Source of the DNA: Bacteroidales bacterium UBA3856
GTDB lineage: Bacteria; Bacteroidota; Bacteroidia; Bacteroidales; UBA932
Assembly: GCA_002392525.1 (NCBI GenBank)
Contig: DGHE01000012.1
Coordinates: 1,560 to 10,711 of the forward strand
Length of the DNA stretch: 9,152 nucleotides
Reading direction: 5' to 3'
A model generated the notes under the pieces. It was not told where the DNA came from and did no database searches. It saw only the letters and a program-made list of their open reading frames with translations. How positions within the stretch are numbered: position 1 is the stretch's first letter; the number at the start of each line of letters is the position of its first letter. Below are positions 1 to 6,024 of this stretch, one piece after another. The translations under genes were made by a program, and so were the position numbers.

Positions 1-173
1 GGCGCCGCAGCGACCTCATCCGCTTTGATAAGTTTGTCTCCGGTTACAACTGGCAGTGGAAGGGCAATGTTGAGGAAGGTAAGGACGTGGAGAGCTATCG
101 CGTTCTCTTCCCCATCCCCGACAGCGACCGTCTGGCCAATTCCAACCTGAAGCAGAACGAGGGATACAAATAA
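1..173 (+). CDS. SusD/RagB-like outer-membrane glycan-binding lipoprotein, C-terminal end (partial)
   Basis: Only the last 56 or so codons are present; the gene enters from the left edge in the frame whose first full codon starts at base 3 and ends with TAA at 171-173. The visible protein has the SusD-family C-terminal pattern: an RRSDLIRFDKF segment, an aromatic stretch (YNWQWKG), then FPIPDSD and a final NSNLKQNEGY. Family knowledge: SusD proteins are surface lipoproteins that sit as a lid over a SusC TonB-dependent transporter and bind the glycan to be imported; the RxDLIRF and the final N-x-x-QN-x-GY are typical. The SusE/F-like gene begins 3 bases after the stop (a second stop, TAG, lies between), so the genes are almost certainly co-transcribed. 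The downstream SusG-like amylase suggests starch or a related alpha-glucan as ligand; that is inference, since the binding face is not in the window. Confidence 0.9.
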   Translation, partial: RRSDLIRFDKFVSGYNWQWKGNVEEGKDVESYRVLFPIPDSDRLANSNLKQNEGYK

Positions 174-176
174 TAG

Positions 177-2879
177 ATGAATCGACTTATGAAGAAAATA
201 GCATTATTCTTTCTGGCAGCTGTGACGGGCCTCTCCGTCGTATCCTGCGTCAAGGAGAAGCTGGTTACATATGACATGAGCCAGGCTGTTCCGCCCGTCA
301 TCGATTCGTATGTCATGGACGAGAAAGGCGATGTGGCCGTGACCTTCACGCCTGCCGCGATGGGCCAGTCCTTCAACGAAAAGATGCCGGTATCTCACTC
401 TCTGGTACTGCTGTCGGCCGACGGCAAGGACGCCAGCAGAGTCCTTTCTTCCACCGTGGATGGCAACATCATCACGGTGAGCGCCCGCAACCTCAGCCGC
501 GGCCTGGCTACCCTGGGCTATGTGGATGGGGACGTGGTGAAATCCGTATCGCTGTCCCTCCGCGCTTCCCTGCAGGACCAGGCCCGCGACAACGGTATCA
601 ACGGCTATGTGGAATCGGTGGGCCGAATCGACCTCTCCGACGTCCTGGTATCCCTGCCCAAGGAAAGCCCGTATAAGGAATACACCAAGGACAGCGACTG
701 GACCATCACCGGCGCCCTCAGCGCCTATGAGATCAACTGGGACAAGGACCTCAACATGTGGACCGACGGCAAGCACAATCACGTAGCAGCCCACGTTGCC
801 CTGGGTAAGGACGACGAGTTCAAGTTCCGCAAGGATCTGGGCTGGGATGTGAACATGGGCGGCGAGTTCGGCGATCTTGAAACCGAATTTGACGTCGCTC
901 AGAACGGCGCCAACATCAAGGTGGGCGAAGAGGGTATCTACGACATCTTCTTCAACGACGAGACCGGCAAGGCCTGGATCCTCGAAGCCTTCGATCCTTA
1001 TCCGGATTATACGCAGTCCAGCACATGGTCCGTCATTGGCGCCCTGTCTGTCTATAAGATTGAATGGAATGGTGACATTCCCATGATTTCTGACGGCACC
1101 AACCATCTGGCCCTCAGCGTTTCGCTGGGTGAAAAGGATGAGTTCAAGTTCCGCAAGGATGCCGAATGGACCGTGAACTTCGGCGGTGAATTCGGCGGTG
1201 TGGGTTCCGAGTTCTCCGTGGGCCAGGATGGCGCCAACATCAAGGTGGGCGCAGAAGGTATCTATGATATCATTCTCAATCCCGATGCCGGTACGGCTCT
1301 GGTTTCCGAGGCTTCCGGTGCCCGCGTGAGCTCCATCGTCGTCGTGGCTGAACCTGAAGAGCCCGAAGGCTTCAAGGGCTGGGGCATCATCGGCCTCAAC
1401 GGAGATTGGGACAACGATATCCTCCTCACGGAGAAGGACGGCGTATGGTCCGGCTACATCACCGCCAAGGAAGCTACTGCCTTCAAATTCCGCAAGGACG
1501 GCGGCTGGGACGTAAACTACGGCATGCCCAAGGAGGCCGGTTTCACCTACACCATGGGTACGGCCTTCACCGCAGTGGCCGGTGGTAACGACATCCCTCT
1601 TGCCGATGCTGGTTTCTACAAGGTAGTGCTCGACCTCTCCGATGAGGCCAATCCTACCATCACCATCTATGACAATGTTGAGGTATGGTCCCTTATCGGC
1701 AACTTCAACTCCTGGGGTGGAGACGTCGATATGGAACTCAAGGAAGGCAAGTGGGTGAGCCCGGCTGTCCAGCTGGATAACAAGGGCTTCAAGATCCGCA
1801 AGAATCATGCCTGGGGTGCCAGCTACGGCGGCACCTTCGTGAAACTGGGTGTGCCCTTCGACGCCACTACCACCGATAACAACAACATCATGCTGGAAGA
1901 GGACGGCGAGTACGTGGTTACCTTCGACCCCAGTGCCCTCAAGATTACGGTGGAACCCGCCCTTCCGGCCAACCTCTGGTCTGTCATCGGCGGTGTCAAC
2001 GGCACTTCCTGGAACAAGGACTTCTATATGACCGAGACGGAAGGCGTGTGGGTGAGCGAATCGCTGGAGTTCGAAACCGGCGCTGAGTTCAAGCTCCGCT
2101 TCAACAACAGCTGGGCCGATGAAGACTGCCTGGGCGGCGCTACGGGTGGTATCGAGCTGACGCCGGGTGTTCCCGTCACTCCCGTACACCCTGGCAACAA
2201 CCTCAAGATAAAGGAAGCCGGATCCTACTTCGTGGTCTATGACAGCAACAAGGGTATCGTTTACCTGCAGGGCTGGGCTCTTATCGGCAACATTAACGGT
2301 ACCAACTGGAACCGCGATTTCCTGATGACCGTGGGCCAGGACGGCCGCTGGTACAGCGACGTCGTCTCCATCGAGGGTGACTTCAAGCTCCGCCGCAACG
2401 GGTCCTGGGCCGATCCCGATACCCGTGGCGCCGAGGGTGATGGTTTCCAGTTCACTCCGCTCAAGCCCTTCACCGCTACCGCTCCCGGCAAGAACATCGG
2501 CGTTTCCGAGAAGGGTAAGTATGTGATTGCCTTCAACGCCGAGAGCGGCGAGGTTACCGCCTACCGGGCCGAGTGGGCCCTCATCGGCAACATTGAAGGC
2601 ACTTCCTGGAACAAGGACTTCTCCCTCGTCGAGTGGGCCGAAGGCGTCTATTCCGCGAAGAGCGTCAAGCTGGAGGGCGAGTTCAAGCTCCGCCGCAATG
2701 AATCCTGGGCCGATGAGAACACCCGCGGCGCTGAGGCCGACGGCTTCTCTTTCACCGCCGGTACCGAGTTTACCGTAGTGGGCCCCGGCAAGAACATCGG
2801 CATTCCCGCTGCAGCGTACTATGACGTGGATTATACGCCTGCAACCGAGAAACTGCTCATTACAGCTCTTGTCGACTAA
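177..2879 (+). CDS. SusE/SusF-like outer-membrane lipoprotein with seven starch-binding-type modules
   Basis: A 900-residue predicted surface lipoprotein. Residues 1-24 form a signal peptide with lipobox VVSC (lipidated Cys24). Residues about 30-165 look like the N-terminal Ig-like SusE domain. After that come seven tandem beta modules of about 100 residues starting at W175, W284, W402, W504, W601, W700 and W800; each opens with W-x-[IL]-x-G and carries an FK-hydrophobic-R-x-[DN]-x-x-W signature. Known SusE and SusF bind starch at the cell surface with two or three such modules and have no catalytic activity; this protein has more than twice as many. An acidic linker (AEPEEPEGFKG) separates modules 2 and 3. 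The gene follows the SusD-like gene by 3 bases and precedes a SusG-like amylase. An in-frame ATG at 189 (MKKIALFF) is an equally good start for the signal peptide; 177 is kept because it abuts the upstream stop. Starch binding is inferred from family and context. Confidence 0.88.
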   Translation: MNRLMKKIALFFLAAVTGLSVVSCVKEKLVTYDMSQAVPPVIDSYVMDEKGDVAVTFTPAAMGQSFNEKMPVSHSLVLLSADGKDASRVLSSTVDGNIITVSARNLSRGLATLGYVDGDVVKSVSLSLRASLQDQARDNGINGYVESVGRIDLSDVLVSLPKESPYKEYTKDSDWTITGALSAYEINWDKDLNMWTDGKHNHVAAHVALGKDDEFKFRKDLGWDVNMGGEFGDLETEFDVAQNGANIKVGEEGIYDIFFNDETGKAWILEAFDPYPDYTQSSTWSVIGALSVYKIEWNGDIPMISDGTNHLALSVSLGEKDEFKFRKDAEWTVNFGGEFGGVGSEFSVGQDGANIKVGAEGIYDIILNPDAGTALVSEASGARVSSIVVVAEPEEPEGFKGWGIIGLNGDWDNDILLTEKDGVWSGYITAKEATAFKFRKDGGWDVNYGMPKEAGFTYTMGTAFTAVAGGNDIPLADAGFYKVVLDLSDEANPTITIYDNVEVWSLIGNFNSWGGDVDMELKEGKWVSPAVQLDNKGFKIRKNHAWGASYGGTFVKLGVPFDATTTDNNNIMLEEDGEYVVTFDPSALKITVEPALPANLWSVIGGVNGTSWNKDFYMTETEGVWVSESLEFETGAEFKLRFNNSWADEDCLGGATGGIELTPGVPVTPVHPGNNLKIKEAGSYFVVYDSNKGIVYLQGWALIGNINGTNWNRDFLMTVGQDGRWYSDVVSIEGDFKLRRNGSWADPDTRGAEGDGFQFTPLKPFTATAPGKNIGVSEKGKYVIAFNAESGEVTAYRAEWALIGNIEGTSWNKDFSLVEWAEGVYSAKSVKLEGEFKLRRNESWADENTRGAEADGFSFTAGTEFTVVGPGKNIGIPAAAYYDVDYTPATEKLLITALVD
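699..2876 (+). repeat. Seven tandem ~100-codon binding-module repeats within the SusE/F-like gene
   Basis: Module starts in nucleotides are about 699, 1026, 1380, 1686, 1977, 2274 and 2574. Modules 1-3 share FKFRKD followed by W; modules 5-7 share NGT/EGT-x-WN-x-DF and FKLR-x-N-x-SWAD; module 4 (FKIRKNHAW) is intermediate and lacks the WAD extension. The DNA keeps exact repeats: 906-927 equals 1230-1251 (22 nt), 816-836 equals 1140-1160 (21 nt), and 2001-2025 equals 2598-2622 (25 nt) at the same offset within modules 5 and 7. This indicates duplication of modules within the gene, in at least two sets, with some later exchange between copies. Confidence 0.9.
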
Positions 2880-2887
2880 TGTTTTTT

Positions 2888-2919
2888 CAGGCGGGCGCCC
2901 CTGACCGGGCACCCGTCTG
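2888..2919 (+). promoter_or_regulatory. Strong intercistronic RNA hairpin
   Basis: The 60-base gap between the SusE/F-like and amylase genes contains a GC-rich inverted repeat. Bases 2888-2900 pair with 2907-2919 around a six-base loop (CTGACC); the 13-position stem includes one G-T wobble and one C-A mismatch. No T-run follows it; the only T-run (2882-2887) precedes the stem, so it does not look like a classical terminator on either strand. It may stabilise or delimit the upstream mRNA, or reduce read-through into the amylase gene. The pairing is seen directly; the role is inference. Confidence 0.6.
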
Positions 2920-2939
2920 CCAATGAATAGACTTTTGTT

Positions 2940-5159
2940 ATGAAACTTGTGAAATACCTTTGGATGCTCCTCGCCGCCGGCCAGCTGCTTGCCTGCGGCT
3001 CCAAGAATAACCCGGAAGGCCAGACCGTTACCCTGTCCGTGACTCCCGCGAGCCTTATCTTCGAGGCGGATGATGCGGCCAGCAAAATGGTGACGGTGAC
3101 ATCGTCCACCTCCTGGACGGCCGAGACCCGGGAGAGCTGGCTGCACCTGTCATCGGCCTCAGGGAATGGCAACGGTTCCTTCTCCGTGAAGGCGGATGCC
3201 CTTGCCGGCAGCCCACGTGAGGCCGTGATTACCGTGTCGGCCGGTGACAAGACGGCCACCGTGAGCGTGAAGCAGGGGGCCAGCGGACTGGTTCCCGTGC
3301 CCGCTTCCTTTGACGGGACCAAGCGCTCCAATACGGCCTACCAGCTGCTCATCTACTCGTTCGCCGACAGCGACGGGGATGGCTGGGGAGACATCAAGGG
3401 TATCACGCAGCACCTGGATTACCTGGACGAGCTGGGCGTAACGGCCCTGTGGCTGAGCCCGCTGCATCCGTCCGACTCCTATCACGGATACGATGTGACC
3501 GATTACTTCGGGGTAAATCCCAAGCTGGGAACGGAAGATGACTTTAAAGAACTCCTGGAGAAGGCGCATGCAAAAGGCATTCAGATCTACCTGGACTATG
3601 TGCTCAACCATAGCGGTAAGGGACATGCCTGGTTCAAGGAGGCCATCGCCGATGCGTCCAGCCCTTACCGGGACTACTATTTCTTCAGCGCCAATCCTTC
3701 GGCCGATTACAAGAGTTTCCCCATGCTGAAGGGCACTTCCTATAATGCCGGCGAATGGAAGCAGGTGACGTCCGGGTCTCCCAGGATTACCATCACTTCC
3801 ACTACGGAGGCCGTAACAAACGGAACGGCTTCCTGGAACCTCTGGACCTGGCAGGATGGCGGCGAGGGGAAGGTGGTCAAGTTCGTGGACAAGGGAGACG
3901 GCACCTACTATCTGGTGATGAACATTTCCGGCAAGTGGGGCGTCCTTGTCCGCAAATACGACAACTGGAACGCCGGCTCCAAGTTTGGCGCCAAGAGCGG
4001 CAGCACTATCACCGAAGGCCAGCCGATGGAGCTGGTGGGGGATGGCGGCGACATGTGGTTCACCGGTAATGGCGGCCGATACAAGATCGAGCTCACCGAC
4101 GTTTCCACCGAAACCCTCTTCTACATGGGCTGCTTCAGCGACTGGATGCCGGATCTCAACTACGGAGATGTCTCCGCAGCCCGGGACAACGCCTGCTTCA
4201 AGGATATGGCGGCATCGGCCGACAAGTGGATCCGGATGGGCGTGGACGGTCTTCGCCTCGATGCCGTGAAGCATATCTGCGGCGGCATCGGCTCCTACAA
4301 CCATGCGTCGGACCGCGCGCTCCTTGCCCAGTGGTACGAGCACTGCAACGCTACGTACAAGGAGGCGGGCCATGCCGGCAACATCTTCATGGTGGCCGAG
4401 GAATGGGATTCGCACGATATAGAGAAAACGTACTATCAGTCACTTACGTCCTGCTTCGAGTTTGACTACGGCTACAAGCTGCGCGACGTGCTCAACAGCG
4501 GCAATGCCAGCGGCTTTGTGAGCGCAGTCTCGGGATTTGTCTCCGACCACACGGCCCAGCGTCCCGACGCCATTACTTCTTTCTTCCTTTCCAACCATGA
4601 CCAGAACCGCTTTGCCAGCGAGATCGGGAAGAACGTAGCCCGTGAGAAGCAGGCCGCGGCCATTCTCCTGAGCGGCCCCGGAAAGCCGTTCATCTATCAG
4701 GGAGAAGAACTGGGTTACTGGGGTAAGAAGGACAGCGGAGACGAGTATGTCCGTACCCCCATCAAGTGGACCAAGACCGGTGCTATCGCTTCCGGTGCCT
4801 TGAACGGGAAAATAGATAACAGCATGCTCACGGCCGATATCTCCGTTGAGGCACAGAAGGGGAAGGACGACTCCATCCTCAATGTCTACAAGACCTGGAG
4901 CTGCCTGCGCAATACCTATCCGGCCCTCGCCGGAGGCACCATGAGCGCCGCTCCCGTCTCCGGTACCTCCATCGCGGCCTGGTATATGTCCCTCCCCGAC
5001 GCCAAGAGCCTCCTGGTGATCCATAACGTGGCCTCTTCCACCAAGGGTGTCACCGTCACCGACTCCATGTCCAGCCCCGTCGCCGTCCTGGGCGGTGCCT
5101 CCGTCTCCGGAACCACCCTCACCCTGGGTCCCAACTCCTCGGTGGTGTTTGAGCTGTAA
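2940..5159 (+). CDS. susG: SusG-like surface alpha-amylase (GH13) with BACON and CBM58-like domains
   Basis: A 739-residue lipoprotein alpha-amylase that would cut alpha-1,4-glucan at the cell surface before SusC/SusD import. Residues 1-19 are a signal peptide with lipobox LLAC (Cys19). Residues about 29-115 match a BACON domain (LSVTPASLIFEA, SSTSWTAE, VSVKQGAS). The GH13 barrel starts near residue 133 (YQLLIYSFADSDGDGWGD, a likely calcium loop). Region I is DYVLNH (219-224), the nucleophile is D441 in GLRLDAVKH, the acid/base is E487 in VAEEWD, and the transition-state residue is D554 in SNHDQNR. Residues about 262-395 interrupt domain B and resemble the CBM58 of Bacteroides thetaiotaomicron SusG, with W333 and W343 as candidate ligand stackers. 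Residues about 612-739 are the C-terminal beta domain. The E487-D554 spacing fits SusG as I recall it. SusG itself, as I recall, lacks a BACON domain, so the combination is unusual. Confidence 0.95.
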   Translation: MKLVKYLWMLLAAGQLLACGSKNNPEGQTVTLSVTPASLIFEADDAASKMVTVTSSTSWTAETRESWLHLSSASGNGNGSFSVKADALAGSPREAVITVSAGDKTATVSVKQGASGLVPVPASFDGTKRSNTAYQLLIYSFADSDGDGWGDIKGITQHLDYLDELGVTALWLSPLHPSDSYHGYDVTDYFGVNPKLGTEDDFKELLEKAHAKGIQIYLDYVLNHSGKGHAWFKEAIADASSPYRDYYFFSANPSADYKSFPMLKGTSYNAGEWKQVTSGSPRITITSTTEAVTNGTASWNLWTWQDGGEGKVVKFVDKGDGTYYLVMNISGKWGVLVRKYDNWNAGSKFGAKSGSTITEGQPMELVGDGGDMWFTGNGGRYKIELTDVSTETLFYMGCFSDWMPDLNYGDVSAARDNACFKDMAASADKWIRMGVDGLRLDAVKHICGGIGSYNHASDRALLAQWYEHCNATYKEAGHAGNIFMVAEEWDSHDIEKTYYQSLTSCFEFDYGYKLRDVLNSGNASGFVSAVSGFVSDHTAQRPDAITSFFLSNHDQNRFASEIGKNVAREKQAAAILLSGPGKPFIYQGEELGYWGKKDSGDEYVRTPIKWTKTGAIASGALNGKIDNSMLTADISVEAQKGKDDSILNVYKTWSCLRNTYPALAGGTMSAAPVSGTSIAAWYMSLPDAKSLLVIHNVASSTKGVTVTDSMSSPVAVLGGASVSGTTLTLGPNSSVVFEL

Positions 5160-5173
5160 GCCCCCGTATTATA

Positions 5174-5215
5174 TAGAGCAGGCCGGAACTGCGTAGGCAG
5201 CTCAGGCCTGCTCTA
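5174..5215 (+). terminator. Candidate terminator hairpin after the Sus-like operon
   Basis: A perfect 11-base inverted repeat, TAGAGCAGGCC at 5174-5184 and GGCCTGCTCTA at 5205-5215, encloses a 20-base loop that has its own small CTGC/GCAG stem (5189-5192 with 5197-5200). It begins 14 bases after the amylase stop codon and precedes the promoter of the toxin-antitoxin pair. There is no strong T-run after it (GCTATTGATT follows), so termination strength is uncertain; it could also protect the 3' end of the mRNA. The structure is certain, the role is inferred from position. Confidence 0.6.
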
Positions 5216-5220
5216 GCTAT

Positions 5221-5254
5221 TGATTGCAATCGTAATTAAAAATGATTACATTTG
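5221..5254 (+). promoter_or_regulatory. Promoter with operator-like repeats for the toxin-antitoxin pair
   Basis: TTG at 5224-5226, a 20-base spacer, and TACATTTG at 5247-5254 match the Bacteroidetes promoter form. The predicted transcript would start near 5260, after the ATG at 5242, which decides the antitoxin start as the ATG at 5272. Overlapping the promoter are a perfect 10-base palindrome GATTGCAATC (5222-5231), an inverted pair GTAAT/ATTAC (5232-5236 and 5245-5249), and direct repeats TGATTGCA (5221-5228) and TGATTACA (5243-5250) spaced 22 bases apart. Ribbon-helix-helix antitoxins commonly repress their own promoter through such repeats; binding here is inferred. Confidence 0.7.
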
Positions 5255-5271
5255 CAAAAACGATATCAATC

Positions 5272-5544
5272 ATGGAAACAGTCGCAAGAACACAAACGGT
5301 ACTAAGACTTAAGGAAGAGACTCTTATCCGGGCTAGATACAAAGCCAAACAGCAAAACATGTCCCTGAATGCTTTTCTGGAGCAGGCTGTTGAGGTGGCT
5401 GTGGCTCCCAGAATTCCTAAACTGCCTCATGATTTTGCCATCGATCCGGCTATAAAGCGTATTTCCGGAATTATGCCTGCTCCCTCAAAGGAGCAGTTGG
5501 AAGCCGACGACCGGTTGGCTTATATTTACAATAAAGGTCTGTAG
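5272..5544 (+). CDS. Ribbon-helix-helix-type antitoxin
   Basis: A 90-residue protein when started at the ATG at 5272; the longer reading from 5242 would add ten residues but begins upstream of the predicted transcription start, inside the promoter. Residues about 5-43 have the pattern of a ribbon-helix-helix DNA-binding domain: a short strand (TQTVLRL), a first helix (KEETLIRARYKAKQQN), and a second helix introduced by MSLNAFLEQAV. The C-terminal half (LPHDFAID, then a PSKEQLEADDRLAY segment) is acidic and would be the toxin-neutralising tail. It lies directly before a PIN-domain gene, the standard antitoxin-toxin order. Expected role: bind and block the PIN toxin and, as a complex, repress the shared promoter. 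Codon and base use are visibly more A/T-rich than in the flanking glycan genes, which fits acquisition by transfer. The family assignment rests on pattern and context, not on a search. Confidence 0.82.
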   Translation: METVARTQTVLRLKEETLIRARYKAKQQNMSLNAFLEQAVEVAVAPRIPKLPHDFAIDPAIKRISGIMPAPSKEQLEADDRLAYIYNKGL

Positions 5545-5549
5545 TGGTT

Positions 5550-5978
5550 ATGAAAGTATTCCTTGATACCAATATCTTAATGGACTGGTACCAGAAAGAC
5601 AGGCCAGGGAACGCCTTGGCAATGGCTATCATATCGGCTTCTGGGGAAAATACGTATAACCTTGTCGTAAGCACGCAGAGTATTATTGACAGCGCTTACT
5701 CTTTGCGGAAGACAGGCGTTACATATGAAGCGTTTGCCGATATGCTGGGCATATTACGCTCCCGTGTCCGTATTGTGGGTATCGATGAGATAGATTTGTT
5801 GTGGGCGATGGATCATTACTCCGGTGACTTTGAAGATGATATGCAATATGCCAGCGCCTACAATGCCGTGTGCGACTATTTTATTACTCGTGACAAAAAG
5901 CTGCTGAGACATAACAGTAAACTATGTCCTATGACTGTTATTTCCCCCGATGATTTTGTGTCTATGATGATATCGTAG
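5550..5978 (+). CDS. PIN-domain ribonuclease toxin (VapC-like)
   Basis: A 142-residue protein starting at the ATG at 5550, five bases after the antitoxin stop; a GTG at 5544 overlapping that stop would add two residues and cannot be excluded. The PIN fold is clear: MKVFLDTNILMDW gives the first metal-binding Asp (D6) and the conserved Asn8; D47 in QSIIDSAYSLRK stands where many PIN proteins have a central acid; DFEDDMQYASA (D93-A103) supplies further acids; and FITRDKKL gives D115. These acids bind magnesium or manganese for RNA cleavage in the family. Length and order fit type II toxins of the VapC group, whose known members cut tRNA or rRNA; the target here is unknown. All expected acids are present, so the enzyme looks intact. 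Like the antitoxin gene it is more A/T-rich than its neighbours. Confidence 0.92.
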   Translation: MKVFLDTNILMDWYQKDRPGNALAMAIISASGENTYNLVVSTQSIIDSAYSLRKTGVTYEAFADMLGILRSRVRIVGIDEIDLLWAMDHYSGDFEDDMQYASAYNAVCDYFITRDKKLLRHNSKLCPMTVISPDDFVSMMIS

Positions 5979-5989
5979 AGAGGGCTCTG

Positions 5990-6019
5990 TTTGAATTGTA
6001 GCCGATTTTTGCTAACTTG
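5990..6019 (+). promoter_or_regulatory. Candidate promoter for the GH53-LytTR unit
   Basis: TTTG at 5990-5993, a 19-base spacer, and TAACTTG at 6013-6019 resemble the Bacteroidetes promoter, with the second box one T short of the usual TAnnTTTG. The start codon at 6025 lies only six bases after the box, so the mRNA would be leaderless or nearly so if this promoter is used. No terminator-like hairpin is visible between the toxin gene and this point, so read-through from the toxin-antitoxin pair is also possible. Confidence 0.5.
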
Positions 6020-6024
6020 CGGCC

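Noticed and set aside
2888..2919. The intercistronic hairpin as an intrinsic terminator
   Set aside because: No T-run follows it on the + strand, and reading the minus strand it is followed by As, so neither orientation fits.
204..3146. A 980-codon open frame on the minus strand opposite the SusE/F-like gene
   Set aside because: It runs across the end of one clear gene and the start of another, its product is rich in His, Gly and Ala without any recognisable domain, and its openness is explained by the GC-biased, repeated codons of the real gene on the + strand.
3159..4415. A 418-codon minus-strand open frame inside the amylase gene
   Set aside because: It lies wholly opposite a well-supported GH13 gene, shows no domain, and has no promoter or coupling that would support it.
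5242..5271. Ten extra N-terminal codons on the antitoxin
   Set aside because: They lie within the predicted promoter, including its TAnnTTTG box, so they are unlikely to be transcribed.
5160..6024. The toxin-antitoxin region as part of an insertion sequence or integrative element
   Set aside because: I found no transposase, integrase, terminal inverted repeats or clear target duplication around it.
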